DNA of 64,000 nucleotides from Bin55 sp965116055 (GCA_965116055.1 OZ220466.1:1674001-1738000), one strand, 5' to 3'; numbered from the stretch's first letter, positions 36,113-46,173 are shown. Numbers and translations: made by a program. Notes: a model not told the origin generated them from the letters alone.

Positions 36113-37117
36113 CTACAACAATTCTTCTGCCATAAAAGTGAGCGTGTCATGATTGTTGGAGCCGACATTAATCGTCGTTACAGGACTTTCTTTCCAAGCT
36201 TGTAAACGTTCTCGGATACGTTCCTTCGGCCCGACTAATGAGATTTCATCGCAAAGTTCATCGGGCACGGCAGCAATTGCTTCATCCCGACGTCCATTCA
36301 TAAAGAGATCCTGAACGCGGTTTGCTTCTTCTTCGAAGCCCATTCTTGAAATGTGATCTTTGTGTACGTTGAATGATTTCGCACCCATACCGCCGATGTA
36401 GAAGCCTACGTTTTGCTTAATGGCATGGATCGCGGTTGAAATGTCATCCGTGACGATGACAGTTACCGGTGCACAAATGTCGAAATCAATACTCTTTCGC
36501 TTGAGCGACTCGCCGTACAGGCGGTCCATCCGATAGGGCGAAAGAAACATCGGAATCCAACCATCGCACAGTTCTGCTCCAAGCGCCACGTTCTTAGGTC
36601 CTTCCGCGCCTAGGTACAGAGGAATTTCGTCGCGAACCGGATGCAATATCAATTTCAATGGTTTACCGAGCCCAGTTCCACCTTCCAGCGGTAATTGGTA
36701 GTGATTGCCGTTAAAGGACACAGGGCCGTTTCGAGATACGATGTTCCTAAAAATCGCTATCCATTCGCGCGTCCGCGCAAGTGGTTTGGGATACGGTTGT
36801 CCGTACCATCCCTCAACCACTTGCGGTCCAGAAACGCCAATGCCAAGTTTTAAGCGGCCGTTTGACAAATAATCAAGTGTTACAGCATGCATCGTCGCAC
36901 TCGCAGGGCTCCGAGCGGAAATCTGCATGATGGATGTACCAAGATTGATTTTTTCCGTATTTGCGCCAATCCAGGCAAGCGGCGTGAAGCAATCCGAACC
37001 ATAAATTTCAGAGGTCCAGACTGTGTCGTACCCCAGCTGTTCGGCGAATTTCGCGTGCTTGACAATCATGTTGCCACCAGGAGGACCCATCGGTCCCACA
37101 CCTACGCTTAGTTTCAT
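36113..37117 (-). CDS. LLM class flavin/F420-dependent oxidoreductase
   Basis: This 334-residue protein has the methylene-tetrahydromethanopterin-reductase-like pattern. KLSVGVGPMGPPGGNM is followed by AEQLGYDTVWTSEIYGSDCFTPLAWIGANT. Then come INLGTSIMQISARSPASATMHAVTLDYLSNGRLKLGIG, in several steps, and IPLYLGAEGPKNVALGAE. This subgroup is common in actinobacteria, where it uses F420; whether this organism makes F420 cannot be seen here. It sits 53 bases downstream of the tesB-like gene on the same strand. Confidence 0.88.
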   Translation of the reverse strand: MKLSVGVGPMGPPGGNMIVKHAKFAEQLGYDTVWTSEIYGSDCFTPLAWIGANTEKINLGTSIMQISARSPASATMHAVTLDYLSNGRLKLGIGVSGPQVVEGWYGQPYPKPLARTREWIAIFRNIVSRNGPVSFNGNHYQLPLEGGTGLGKPLKLILHPVRDEIPLYLGAEGPKNVALGAELCDGWIPMFLSPYRMDRLYGESLKRKSIDFDICAPVTVIVTDDISTAIHAIKQNVGFYIGGMGAKSFNVHKDHISRMGFEEEANRVQDLFMNGRRDEAIAAVPDELCDEISLVGPKERIRERLQAWKESPVTTINVGSNNHDTLTFMAEELL

Positions 37118-37170
37118 GAAAACTTCCTTTTCCTCGAAATAGTGAAACGGGATTTACATTAGTGTCAGTT

Positions 37171-38040
37171 CTAGTTTGATTTGCTAGAAGATCCTTCGAA
37201 TGAAGCAAATCGCATCAACCCTTCCTGCATGCAAGTTGCTACTAATCTACCTTCTTGATCGTAGATTCGACCCGATGCTAACCCACGACCGTCACCAGTC
37301 CACTCCACAGCTTGATCGAACAGCAACCATTCATCTGCGCGTGCAAATCTGTGAAACCACATGGCATGATCCAAGCTTGTGCCATCAAAATCCGAATCTT
37401 GCCAACGTTTGCCGTGAGGCAAAGTCACGTGATCAATCAGGGTCGAATCCGAGAGGTACGCGATACCAACATGGTGATCATGGGAACTCGTACCCATATT
37501 GCAAGTCAATTTCATCCACATGAGTTGGTTCTCGACATGTGCAGTCGGCTTGAATTCGGTGGGCGGGTTGATGTACTTAATCTCAAACGGTCTGCTACTT
37601 ACATGGCGAATATAGTCCGGGTCAGGCATTTGATCCCGGCAGAAATCGCTGTAGGTATAGGTAACCTCGCTGGGCGATGGCACTTGCGGCGCGTTCGTTC
37701 CAACGAACTCAGGACTTGGCGACTCTACCGCAAAAGAACAAACCATGCGAAATAGCTCTTTGCTACCCTGAAGTGCGTGTACCTCGCGATGAGAGTAACT
37801 ACGCCCATCTCTGGTTTTTCCTACGCGATAATCGACTCTGTAGGCTGTATTACCCGGTCGCAGAAAGTAGCAGTGCAGCGAATTGACTTCGCGGTCATTT
37901 TCAACCGTGCGTTGACATGCGGCGAGCGCTTGTCCAATCAAGAGTCCACCGTACATGCGGTCCGCTTGGTCGAGGCTTTTTACACCGCGGAAGCTACACT
38001 CCTCAATACGCTCCAGACCCGCGATTTGATTAAAACGCAC
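37171..38040 (-). CDS. tesB: Acyl-CoA thioesterase II (TesB-like)
   Basis: This 289-residue double hot-dog thioesterase has the pattern of TesB. FRGVKSLDQADRMYGGLLIGQALAAC lies at the N-terminus, SLHCYFLRPGNT follows, and DHHVGIAYLSDSTLIDHVTLPHG is in the second domain. ASLDHAMWFHR follows with the conserved Asp/His neighbourhood of the active site. It releases free acid from acyl-CoA. The start is a GTG at 38040. Confidence 0.92.
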   Translation of the reverse strand: MRFNQIAGLERIEECSFRGVKSLDQADRMYGGLLIGQALAACQRTVENDREVNSLHCYFLRPGNTAYRVDYRVGKTRDGRSYSHREVHALQGSKELFRMVCSFAVESPSPEFVGTNAPQVPSPSEVTYTYSDFCRDQMPDPDYIRHVSSRPFEIKYINPPTEFKPTAHVENQLMWMKLTCNMGTSSHDHHVGIAYLSDSTLIDHVTLPHGKRWQDSDFDGTSLDHAMWFHRFARADEWLLFDQAVEWTGDGRGLASGRIYDQEGRLVATCMQEGLMRFASFEGSSSKSN

Positions 38041-38268
38041 TAATTAATACGTGGTTGCCGAGAAAGAACAACATATGATAGCTTGACTGTGAGAGTAGAT
38101 TTGACGCAATTTCGCTGTTGGCGCAGAAAACCCGGCTCTTTGTACTTCTCATGTACCTCTAGATACGCTAGACAAGACATTGATCTAGTTAAACAACGTG
38201 GCGAGAAAAGAGGTGCTCGCAGTCGTCAGCAGTAACACCATTCGAACTTTCATCCAGAGTAATAGAAC

Positions 38269-38910
38269 ATGAACGATGCGCTGAATGCCACTTCGTATCT
38301 TATTAAGTTGAAGCGCCTGTGGAAAGGGACGTTGTTCATTGGCATTGCAGCGCTTTACATCGCAGTCGTAACTGGCTCATTTTTCATTATCGACTGGCAG
38401 ATTGCATTGTTATCGTTCGGGATGATCGTGTTATCGCAATTTTTCCGCTATGTATCTAACGAAGTCGATCGAATCGGCTGGATCTTACGCGATCAAACCA
38501 ATAAGACAACGCTAGATGCACGACGCTGGCGGCGTTCACTACTTGGGTTGCTCACAACGCTCACTTTACTACCGATCATCGCGTTGGTTGTCTATCTGTA
38601 CTCTGCGTCCAGTTGGCTGTGGAGCGCTTCGTGTCTGATGATGTTTTTTAGCGCCGAGGTGTTTTACTTGGAAATTCGGCGCGTCAATCGTCAGGTTTCA
38701 TACCGTGAGGCGAGCTATGGTTTTCCCGAGCATGCACCGCTCAATGCTGCAACTGTACAGGCCACGGTTGCGTCCAGAGGACAAAAAGAATTGGAGGAGA
38801 AGCTTGCGTTGCTTGAGTCTCTTGCCAAGGAAGGCAAAATTTCATCAAAGGCGTACGAACGTGCACGCGATAAGTATTGGATTCAGCATGTCATGAATTC
38901 GACGGAGTAG
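38269..38910 (+). CDS. Four-span membrane protein with SHOCT-like C-terminus
   Basis: This 213-residue protein has paired membrane segments at about 18-38, 41-60, 87-108 and 111-130. A cytoplasmic tail follows. The last 35 residues (LEEKLALLESLAKEGKISSK and following) resemble the short SHOCT oligomerisation motif found at the ends of many bacterial membrane and lipid-associated proteins. No enzyme family is recognised. It is followed 47 bases later by the EthD-like gene, so the two may be co-transcribed. Confidence 0.6.
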   Translation: MNDALNATSYLIKLKRLWKGTLFIGIAALYIAVVTGSFFIIDWQIALLSFGMIVLSQFFRYVSNEVDRIGWILRDQTNKTTLDARRWRRSLLGLLTTLTLLPIIALVVYLYSASSWLWSASCLMMFFSAEVFYLEIRRVNRQVSYREASYGFPEHAPLNAATVQATVASRGQKELEEKLALLESLAKEGKISSKAYERARDKYWIQHVMNSTE

Positions 38911-38957
38911 TCCGTATGCCGAGTCAATATAGTTTCTTGATGACTTAGGAATCTGTC

Positions 38958-39689
38958 ATGCCGATTGAAGCGAACCCACGAGTAAAAATGATCTTCCTAA
39001 TCAAGCGCCAGCGCGGTACGTCAAGAGACGAACTGATCATGCAGTGGTACAAGAACCATATGCCTGCTGTCATCGCGGCGCAAGAAAAAGCAACGCAAAG
39101 TGGTCGTGATGCTGCGTCGCGCTACATCGCCCAGCTGTTCAATGCATCGAATAGATCTCCGAACAGTTGGGACGGCATGGCGCAGCTCTGGTTCGCCGTA
39201 CCGCAACCACCGGAGCCGCTCAATCTTGACCGAAAACCTACAGACACATTCCAACAGAAAGCCGCACCCTATTTCTCTTGGGCGACGCGTGAATACATTG
39301 CTATGGATGGCTCGGAGCACTTAAATGCTGATCCGCTTACGTTGAACGAACCATTTCCATCCACGCGCTCAGGCTTTTTTCGCGTCAATTACCTTGTACC
39401 TGCGCTAACTGATATTGATTACGAGTCTCTCTACAAACACTGGCTTGAAGTACATGTACCAAACATTCGAGATTGGATGACGCAGGCCGGTGGATTTCGC
39501 TATGTTGTAAGTCATAGCATCTATCCTCACGCTGCGCCATACGCAGGGATGGCAGAACTGTATTTTCACGATGAAGCTGCCTGGCTCGAATGCCAGTCGC
39601 TCATGCGCCCAGACGGGATGGAAAACTATATTGACGGTAAGCGTATGGACATCATGTACGGCGATACTGAAATGATTGGTATTCCTTAG
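38958..39689 (+). CDS. EthD-like dimeric alpha/beta-barrel protein
   Basis: This 243-residue protein comprises two EthD-type ferredoxin-like repeats. The first has IFLIKRQRGTSRDELIMQWYKNHMP and the second YESLYKHWLEVHVPNIRDW, each ending in a beta-strand with FHDEAAWLEC-like features. EthD proteins accompany oxidative degradation pathways. It sits beside a nitronate monooxygenase and near other oxygenases. The exact reaction is unknown. Confidence 0.8.
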   Translation: MPIEANPRVKMIFLIKRQRGTSRDELIMQWYKNHMPAVIAAQEKATQSGRDAASRYIAQLFNASNRSPNSWDGMAQLWFAVPQPPEPLNLDRKPTDTFQQKAAPYFSWATREYIAMDGSEHLNADPLTLNEPFPSTRSGFFRVNYLVPALTDIDYESLYKHWLEVHVPNIRDWMTQAGGFRYVVSHSIYPHAAPYAGMAELYFHDEAAWLECQSLMRPDGMENYIDGKRMDIMYGDTEMIGIP

Positions 39690-39738
39690 TAAACCAGTAT
39701 TGAGTGGGGACGCTTCTCGCCATGTCGGCGCGCATGCT

Positions 39739-40872
39739 TCATTCTTCAGTCATACTGGCAAGACGATCCGTTGCAGCGGCGTAGTCTTCCATAAACTCAT
39801 AAACAACGGTTCGCACATTTTTAGCTTCGTTCATCAAGCCAACGCCTTGACCGACAAAATAGTTGGCTAATTGCTTTGCTCCTTCGTGACCGCTTTGAGC
39901 AAATTGATTGATCTTGCGAAACGCTGCGTTAGCAACCACGCCCTGCAATGGCATGGGAAGCGGTTCCGGACTCTCTTCAGCTTGCCAAGCATCAGTCCAC
40001 GCACTGCGTAATTGTCGTGTGTACTTACCGGTACGGCTACGCGAGCGTACCGTTTGACGCGAGTTCGCGACCAGCATTTTCTCCTTCACGATAGGCAGCG
40101 TTTCAGCTTCTGCGGTGGTAAGCCACACTGAACCGGTCCAAACGCCATCTGCTCCCATGGCCATACAGGCAGCCATCTGACGCCCTGTCACGATGCCTCC
40201 GGCTGCAAGCACTACCATGCCGGAATCCTTAACTTCATCAATCACTTCAGGAACCAGCACCATCGTCGACACTTCGCCGCAATGGCCACCGGCTTCAGTG
40301 CCAGCGACAATAATCAAATCAATCCCCGCATCCGCATGTTTGATGGCGTGTTCCTTTGCGCCAGCCAAGGCCCCGACGGCAACGCCGTTTGCTTTAGCAC
40401 GTTCGATCATGAAGTCTGGCGGGACGCCTAAAGCGTTGACCACCATTTTGACAGGGTGTTCGAAGGCCGCCTCCAGCACCGCGTCTGCGCCTATTTTTCG
40501 CATGTTGTCACCGATGCTGTCCTGCATAACATCTTCCCAAAGATCGGTCGTGTCGATGTGATGACGTGCGAGCAACTCCTCAATGTAACGTTTATGCTCG
40601 AACGGGATACGGTCTTCTAATTCTTGACGACTTAGTGCTGCTTCTTTGCTGTCCATGCTCGTCGGCACCAAAAGATCAACACCGTAGGGCTTCCCGTCAC
40701 AGTGTTCGTCAATCCATGATAGTTCGATATCGAGTGATTTTGGATTGTGCCCTACCGCGCCAAGCACGCCGAAACCACCGGCAGCGCTAACTTCTGCCAC
40801 CACGTCGCGACAGTGACTGAAAGCAAATAGGGGAAACTCAATACCGAGTAATTCGCAAGCGCGTGATTTCAT
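39739..40872 (-). CDS. Nitronate monooxygenase family protein (paralogue 2)
   Basis: This 377-residue protein has the same length and motif order as the product of 25309-26442. The two share GTEAGGHCGEVSTMVLVPEV and AAGGIVTGRQMAA. The C-terminal TRQLRSAWTDAWQAEESPEPLPMPLQ region is nearly identical, so the two genes are paralogues of a distinctive subgroup. Here the middle segment (DLWEDVMQDSIGDNMR) replaces the Gly-rich loop of the other copy. The substrate is unknown. It converges with the EthD-like gene. Confidence 0.88.
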   Translation of the reverse strand: MKSRACELLGIEFPLFAFSHCRDVVAEVSAAGGFGVLGAVGHNPKSLDIELSWIDEHCDGKPYGVDLLVPTSMDSKEAALSRQELEDRIPFEHKRYIEELLARHHIDTTDLWEDVMQDSIGDNMRKIGADAVLEAAFEHPVKMVVNALGVPPDFMIERAKANGVAVGALAGAKEHAIKHADAGIDLIIVAGTEAGGHCGEVSTMVLVPEVIDEVKDSGMVVLAAGGIVTGRQMAACMAMGADGVWTGSVWLTTAEAETLPIVKEKMLVANSRQTVRSRSRTGKYTRQLRSAWTDAWQAEESPEPLPMPLQGVVANAAFRKINQFAQSGHEGAKQLANYFVGQGVGLMNEAKNVRTVVYEFMEDYAAATDRLASMTEE

Positions 40873-40994
40873 GCAAGTCCCTTCAGAGGCAGTTCACGCA
40901 TTATGCGAATGCTAGACATTTTGCCATCCGTACGACGATTGACCTTACGCCTCTACAATGCGTATGACCAAGTGACACACACTGCAGACGTTTT

Positions 40995-41735
40995 ATGGGA
41001 GAAACCTCTTCGACTCATCGAAATGACATATACGGCGATTTTGAGAAAGGGGAGACAACAAATCCTGCCGTACCTGCTGCAACCGTCGCGCTATTGCGAG
41101 ATCGCGATGGCCGTAGCGAGGTTCTCATGCTTCGTAAGAACTCAAAGATTGCTTTTGGCGGCCTATGGGTATTTCCTGGCGGTCGAATTGACGAAGAGGA
41201 CTTTCGAGGGACACGCGATCTTGAAGAGGCAGCAAGAAACGCCGCGGTGCGCGAGACATCCGAAGAAGCAAATATGTCGTTAGACGGCGATGCATTCCAT
41301 TGGTTCGCGCACTGGACGCCTCCAGCGAGTACGCCAGTGCGTTTTGCTACCTGGTTTTTCCTAGCGTCTGCGCCAGCGTCAAGTGAGGAAGTTCAGGTTG
41401 ATGGCGGTGAAATTGAAGAACATATCTGGATTGACCCTGGGGATGCACTGAAACAACACGCGCGCGAAGAGATTGATCTAGCGCCGCCGACCTGGGTGAC
41501 GCTTTACCACTTGTCCAAGTACAGTCCTACGCAACGTACGATTGAACATTTCAGTGCCTTGGAACCACGTTATTACGAAACGCATTTGGCTAAGAGTCGA
41601 GAGGGTACGCGGATCGCTATGTGGTCCGGTGATGCTGGCTATGAGGATTACGATGCCGATAGAGAAGGGGCAACCCATCGGCTAGTGATGGAGCCATCAG
41701 GCTTTAAGTTCATGCACTCTGGCGTGTCATATTGA
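40995..41735 (+). CDS. NUDIX hydrolase family protein
   Basis: This 246-residue protein contains a NUDIX box in expanded form, GGRIDEEDFRG followed by AARNAAVRETSEEANM. The conserved Gly, Glu, REx2E and helical residues are present, but an insertion lies between the Gly and the Arg-Glu core. The N-terminal strand (VPAATVALLRDRDGRSEVLMLRKN) and the WVFPGG motif are typical of the larger NUDIX proteins. These hydrolyse CoA or nucleoside diphosphate derivatives. The PhyH gene follows 25 bases later on the same strand. Confidence 0.87.
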   Translation: MGETSSTHRNDIYGDFEKGETTNPAVPAATVALLRDRDGRSEVLMLRKNSKIAFGGLWVFPGGRIDEEDFRGTRDLEEAARNAAVRETSEEANMSLDGDAFHWFAHWTPPASTPVRFATWFFLASAPASSEEVQVDGGEIEEHIWIDPGDALKQHAREEIDLAPPTWVTLYHLSKYSPTQRTIEHFSALEPRYYETHLAKSREGTRIAMWSGDAGYEDYDADREGATHRLVMEPSGFKFMHSGVSY

Positions 41736-41760
41736 TCAAGTCCATCTAGAGGAAACGCAT

Positions 41761-42525
41761 ATGCTCTCGGCGACCGAGTTGACACGCTATCACGAGGATG
41801 GCTACGTTATTCCCGAGTTTCAGTTGTCCAGCTCGACCATAGACGCTATACGATCAGACCATGCAAGGCTGATTGAGAAATTCCCGAAATTTACCGATTA
41901 TTGCCCATCACTGCTGATGTACGATGTGAGTTTCCTGGATTACGCTCGCGACGATCGGATACTCAACATGGTTGAGCAAGTCCTTGGTCCAAACTTTGCG
42001 ATATGGAATTCGAGCTTTTTTGCTAAACCTGCCAATGTCGGTACGCGCACGCCTTGGCATCAAGACGGTGAGTATTGGCCGATTCGTCCGCTTGCTACAT
42101 GCTCGGTTTGGATTGCGGTCGATGATGCCGATGAACGCAATGGGTGTCTGCAGGTCATCCCGGGCTCGCATCAAGCGCAAAGGTTAGCTGCGCATCATGT
42201 CAACAGTGCGGACGGTCTCGCTTTACCGCTCGAGCTTGATGCGGATGCCTTCGACGAAAAAGACGCTGTACAACTTGTGCTTAAAGCTGGCCAGATATCG
42301 TTGCATGATGTCTTCTTAATGCATGCATCTGAGCCCAATCGCTCAGAACGCCCGCGCCGAGGTATGACGCTACGCTTTATGCCAACCTCATCAATTTATC
42401 GTCGAGACCTTGAGATGAAAATGGGCGGTAGTATCATCGAACAACAGCGATCGTTGTTCCTTATGCGTGGTGTAGACATATCCCAAGAGAACGATTTTCG
42501 GCTCCGCCCCGTACTCAGCAAGTAA
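41761..42525 (+). CDS. Phytanoyl-CoA dioxygenase (PhyH) family protein 1
   Basis: This 254-residue Fe(II)/2-oxoglutarate dioxygenase has the facial triad. HQDGEYWPI supplies His and Asp, HDVFLMHASEPN the distal His, and RRGMTLRFMPTS the Arg that binds oxoglutarate. WNSSFFAKPANVGTRTPWHQD is typical of PhyH. The start ATG follows AGAGGAAA at a good distance. The substrate is unknown. The product is not the same as that of the other PhyH gene at 58029-58850. Confidence 0.92.
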   Translation: MLSATELTRYHEDGYVIPEFQLSSSTIDAIRSDHARLIEKFPKFTDYCPSLLMYDVSFLDYARDDRILNMVEQVLGPNFAIWNSSFFAKPANVGTRTPWHQDGEYWPIRPLATCSVWIAVDDADERNGCLQVIPGSHQAQRLAAHHVNSADGLALPLELDADAFDEKDAVQLVLKAGQISLHDVFLMHASEPNRSERPRRGMTLRFMPTSSIYRRDLEMKMGGSIIEQQRSLFLMRGVDISQENDFRLRPVLSK

Positions 42526-42537
42526 GAAGGTTCGGCA

Positions 42538-43383
42538 TTATGACTCCGCGTAGCCAATACCATAGGGTCGGCCCCAGCTCAGCCCTTCAGCTAGACTCTC
42601 TTTAGGTCGGTATTCACATCCCACATAACCCTGGTAAGACAAGCTGTCGAGCAAACTAAACAAATATGCGCAATTAACTTCGCCGTATTGAGGTTCATGT
42701 CGTCCAGGCAAGCTAGAGAATTGCACATGCGCAATTCGATCAATGTGCTTCGATATCGTGTGACTTAAGTTACCTTCCATGATTTGCAGGTGATAGAAAT
42801 CGAACTGCAGACCAATATTAGCGTCCGCTAGATCCATAAGTTCGAGCGCTTCGTCAGTTGTACTAATGAGATAGTTGGGCACATCGAAACGATTTAACGG
42901 TTCGACCAGTAATTGCGGGGACCCGTTGTCTAATTGCTTCGATGCCCATGTGAGATTAGCGGCAAAGGTATTTAGATAGTGCTGGCGTGTGTCTAAATTT
43001 GGGCATTGCCCTGCCATGACGTGGATATATGGGACATTCAACGTTCTTGCGTAATCAATGGCTTGAGTCATAGCCGACTTGAACTCCGATTGGCGCTCGG
43101 GTAAGGCGCCTATGCCGCGGTCCCCACGCTTCCCGTCGCCTGCTGCCGCATTGATAAGAATTAACTTTAAGCTCAGCTCCTCAAGCTTGCTCGCGATGGT
43201 GCGTTTCTCACAGGAATATGGAAAGAGCCATTCAACGTATTGAAAGCCTAGACTAGCCGCGTGCGCGAGTCGGTCCATCGGATCGTGTTCATTGAACATC
43301 ATTGAAACGTTTGCTGCAAATCTTGGCATCGTGCTACCGTCCCTTGAAGCTAGAATAAAGGCATTTTCACCAATCTTTGCCAT
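42538..43383 (-). CDS. Hydroxypyruvate isomerase-like TIM-barrel protein
   Basis: This 281-residue sugar-isomerase-fold protein matches hydroxypyruvate isomerase. RFAANVSMMFNEHDPMDRLAHAASLGFQYVEWLFPY is the N-terminal pattern, in pieces. LLVEPLNRFDVPNYL carries the metal-binding Glu. IGLQFDFYHLQIMEG holds the central ligands and GCEYRPKESLAEGLSWG the final Glu region. It interconverts hydroxypyruvate and tartronate semialdehyde or acts on a related sugar acid. It converges with the PhyH gene. Confidence 0.88.
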   Translation of the reverse strand: MAKIGENAFILASRDGSTMPRFAANVSMMFNEHDPMDRLAHAASLGFQYVEWLFPYSCEKRTIASKLEELSLKLILINAAAGDGKRGDRGIGALPERQSEFKSAMTQAIDYARTLNVPYIHVMAGQCPNLDTRQHYLNTFAANLTWASKQLDNGSPQLLVEPLNRFDVPNYLISTTDEALELMDLADANIGLQFDFYHLQIMEGNLSHTISKHIDRIAHVQFSSLPGRHEPQYGEVNCAYLFSLLDSLSYQGYVGCEYRPKESLAEGLSWGRPYGIGYAES

Positions 43384-43617
43384 AAGTCATACAACCTATG
43401 TAAACGAATTGTTGCCCTCGTACTTTTATGAGCCCGAAAATCAACGAATTGACATGGCTATCGGGTAGGGTATGTATCTGTCAATAACCTGAGTTACGGC
43501 ACTTTGTAACTTATAATTTTTACCTAGATCAGTAGATCTATAAAGAAAAGAAAAATTACTTATACCGGCGTGACTTAGGCTGGTTTTATTACAAATAGCG
43601 TTCGCGAGGTTCGTCTG

Positions 43618-45033
43618 TTGAGCGATCATGTTGGTGTCTTCATTGACGGTCGATACTTACTTACAGCTGGCGTAGAGACACTGGTTCAAGAAGGGGTGCC
43701 TAAGGTCGTCCCCTATCGATTCAATGTTCTGGCGTTCAAGAGTAGTGTCATGTCATTGGTCGAGCGACTGGTGCCAGATTCCCGTATCCTCAGAATCTAC
43801 TGGTATGAGTGCGAAGCCGAGGATTCTGACGACGAATATCGCCGCCGTGTTATTCTTGCTAAAAATGGCATAAAGATGCGCACATCCCCCTATGAAAGAG
43901 ATGAGGCGGCACTTGCCACGGCAACGCGAGATCGAATTTCCGACGATATACAAAATCTTACGGATCATCGCGCTATGACCGACGCGCTGATCGTCAGTGA
44001 CATCGTTGACTACGACGACATGATTGACGATGTCCAAGCAAAAGGCGTTCATGTACATGTTGTGGAAATTCAACGCCGAAAGCTCTATCTCACCCTTGAT
44101 CTTAGGGCCAAAGTTGACACATTTTCACCGTGGACTACCGATAGTCTGAAGAGCTTTTTACTCCCCGACGACGGTCATTTTCGTGACGATCAGGATCGTG
44201 TTCTGGACACACCGGTACAGGAAAAAGAACAACCCCTGGTGTCCGATGCTGTCCTGGAGTTAGAGGACGAAGAGAGCAGCGAACGGTTTGAACTCCATAT
44301 GGCAACAGCTGGGGAGAATGAAGAAACCACCGAAAACTGGGCCGAGGAAGACGACTTCGACGCATTCGAGTCCGAAACTGCGGAATATGCAGTTGATTCG
44401 TCAGTACCAGAAACTGCTGATATTTCTCCATCCGTTCGCGAGTATGTTGAGAAAATGCTTGATTCACAAGTACGTGCTTGCGTCCAGTATTGGAGCATCG
44501 GTCGACGTGATGTCCCTACGACGCATGATAAGATCGTTCTTGCTGCCTGTCGTGAGGGCGTGCAACGCAACCTGACGCCAGATGAGCGCAAGGTGATGCG
44601 CGATGAATTTATGCGGATCGTCAATCAGCAGTTCGTGGAGCGGGGACTTGAGACCACTCCTTCAAAGCCAGCCCCACCAGTCCGATATAGCCTCGCTGAG
44701 AACCGTTTTCAACTAGGCGGCGACCCTGGTCGGCAGTCCCTTGGCAGTCGCTTCGGTAGCGCCCCGTCAGAAGAAGTAGACGATGTCGCTCAAACTGAAA
44801 TTACTGAATACGTTGAGATATTCGTTGCTGAACTCAATGACGACGAATTGCGTTCCTGTCTAGACTATTGGGAGCAAGGTCAATATGGCGTACCTTCTAT
44901 GTTCGACAAAGCTATCATGGCGATGTGTCGGCAGGAACTCGGGCGTAATCTCGGCGAGCTGGAAAAATACTTCATGCGCGCGGAGTTTAAGCGAATAACG
45001 AACGAGATCGCAAATGATCGAGGAGTCGTATAA
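43618..45033 (+). CDS. NYN/PIN-like domain protein with duplicated C-terminal module
   Basis: This 471-residue protein starts at a TTG with GAGGT 7 bases upstream. Residues 1-160 look like a NYN (PIN-like nuclease) domain. The first strand VGVFIDGRYLL carries D10, and DALIVSDIVDYDDMIDDVQAKGV holds the acidic cluster in place of the usual SGDGDF. An acidic low-complexity linker (about 195-270) follows. Two copies of a 70-residue module come next (about 272-342 and 395-466). Each contains EYVE, a YW pair, VP..DK, a CR motif, RNL, and MR.EF.RI.N. This repeat is not a family I recognise. RNase activity is inference. Confidence 0.8.
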   Translation: MSDHVGVFIDGRYLLTAGVETLVQEGVPKVVPYRFNVLAFKSSVMSLVERLVPDSRILRIYWYECEAEDSDDEYRRRVILAKNGIKMRTSPYERDEAALATATRDRISDDIQNLTDHRAMTDALIVSDIVDYDDMIDDVQAKGVHVHVVEIQRRKLYLTLDLRAKVDTFSPWTTDSLKSFLLPDDGHFRDDQDRVLDTPVQEKEQPLVSDAVLELEDEESSERFELHMATAGENEETTENWAEEDDFDAFESETAEYAVDSSVPETADISPSVREYVEKMLDSQVRACVQYWSIGRRDVPTTHDKIVLAACREGVQRNLTPDERKVMRDEFMRIVNQQFVERGLETTPSKPAPPVRYSLAENRFQLGGDPGRQSLGSRFGSAPSEEVDDVAQTEITEYVEIFVAELNDDELRSCLDYWEQGQYGVPSMFDKAIMAMCRQELGRNLGELEKYFMRAEFKRITNEIANDRGVV

Positions 45034-45141
45034 CGCATCCTGTTATCGGAGCCGGTACAGGCGTAGAGAACATTTCGTAGGTGTTCAGTCGTGCGCGCGC
45101 AGACCGGCTATGAAAATAAAAGTACGGCTACAACAACGATG

Positions 45142-46173
45142 TCACGACGTGCCGAGCGATAGCAGATTGTCAATAGGTTGATAGAGATCCTCCAGATACG
45201 CGTTGTCTTCCGGGCTTAATTCGATTGACGCTGCATCAATAAGTTCGTCAAGCTGGGAAACGCGCGATACACCAACGATTGGCGAAGTAATTTCCGGTTT
45301 ATTCAGTAGCCATGCAATGGCGATTTGAGCCGGTTTTTTGTTGAATTTTTGCGCCACTTCGACCACGCGCTCAGCAATCTTGAAATCGGCTTTCCCCCGA
45401 TACAAGCTTTCGGTTCTCACTCGATCTCGACCAGTCGATCGTGCGGTCGATCCGCTTTTAAAACTACCCTGATAACTACCTGCAAGAATGCCTCGCGCTA
45501 GCGGCGACCAGGGGGTTAAGGCAATGCCTGCATTCAAACAATAGGGATTCATCTCGCGTTCTTCTTCGCGATAGATGAGGTTGTAGTGGTTTTGCATTGA
45601 TATGAACTGAGCCCATCCATGTTTTTCCGCGGTGTGTTGCAGCTCTGCAAATTGCCACGCCCACATGGATGACGCGCCCAGGTAAAGCGCTTTCCCGCTT
45701 TTCACGACATCGTTCAGAGCTTCCATGGTTTCTTCGATCGGTACCTTGGGGTTGGTCGTAACTCCGTGTGGATGTCGGTGGATCACTAAGTGATCGACAT
45801 AATCGTGCCCCAGTCTTCTCAGACTTGCATCGACACCTTCGAAAATATGCTTGCGCGATAGACCGCTGAAATTTGCGCCGCGACCCATAGGCATGGCAAC
45901 TTTCGTAGCGAGGACATATTCTTCCCGCCGCGCTAGCTCCTTAAGTAACTTACCGACAACCTCTTCACACGCACCTAAACCATAGACATCAGCGCAATCG
46001 AAGTAAAAAAGACCCTGTTCAAGCGCTCTTTCGAAGATCGGTCTCGCTTCGTCCACTCCTAAGGTCCAATCACCCTGGTGACCACGATTTGGCTGTCCAA
46101 AATTCATGGTACCGAGACACAGCTCCGATACATTCATCCCGCATCGACTGCCGAACGGCACAGCTTTAAGCAT
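45142..46173 (-). CDS. Aldo/keto reductase
   Basis: This 343-residue NADPH-dependent AKR of the YajO/Tas type has FDCADVYGLGACEE (catalytic Asp and Tyr), ATKVAMPMGRG (Lys), and VDHLVIHRHPHG (His). GASSMWAWQFAEL and the C-terminal nucleotide loop are conserved. All four catalytic residues are present. The substrate is unknown. It is divergent from the CoA transferase pair across a 63-base gap. Confidence 0.94.
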   Translation of the reverse strand: MLKAVPFGSRCGMNVSELCLGTMNFGQPNRGHQGDWTLGVDEARPIFERALEQGLFYFDCADVYGLGACEEVVGKLLKELARREEYVLATKVAMPMGRGANFSGLSRKHIFEGVDASLRRLGHDYVDHLVIHRHPHGVTTNPKVPIEETMEALNDVVKSGKALYLGASSMWAWQFAELQHTAEKHGWAQFISMQNHYNLIYREEEREMNPYCLNAGIALTPWSPLARGILAGSYQGSFKSGSTARSTGRDRVRTESLYRGKADFKIAERVVEVAQKFNKKPAQIAIAWLLNKPEITSPIVGVSRVSQLDELIDAASIELSPEDNAYLEDLYQPIDNLLSLGTS

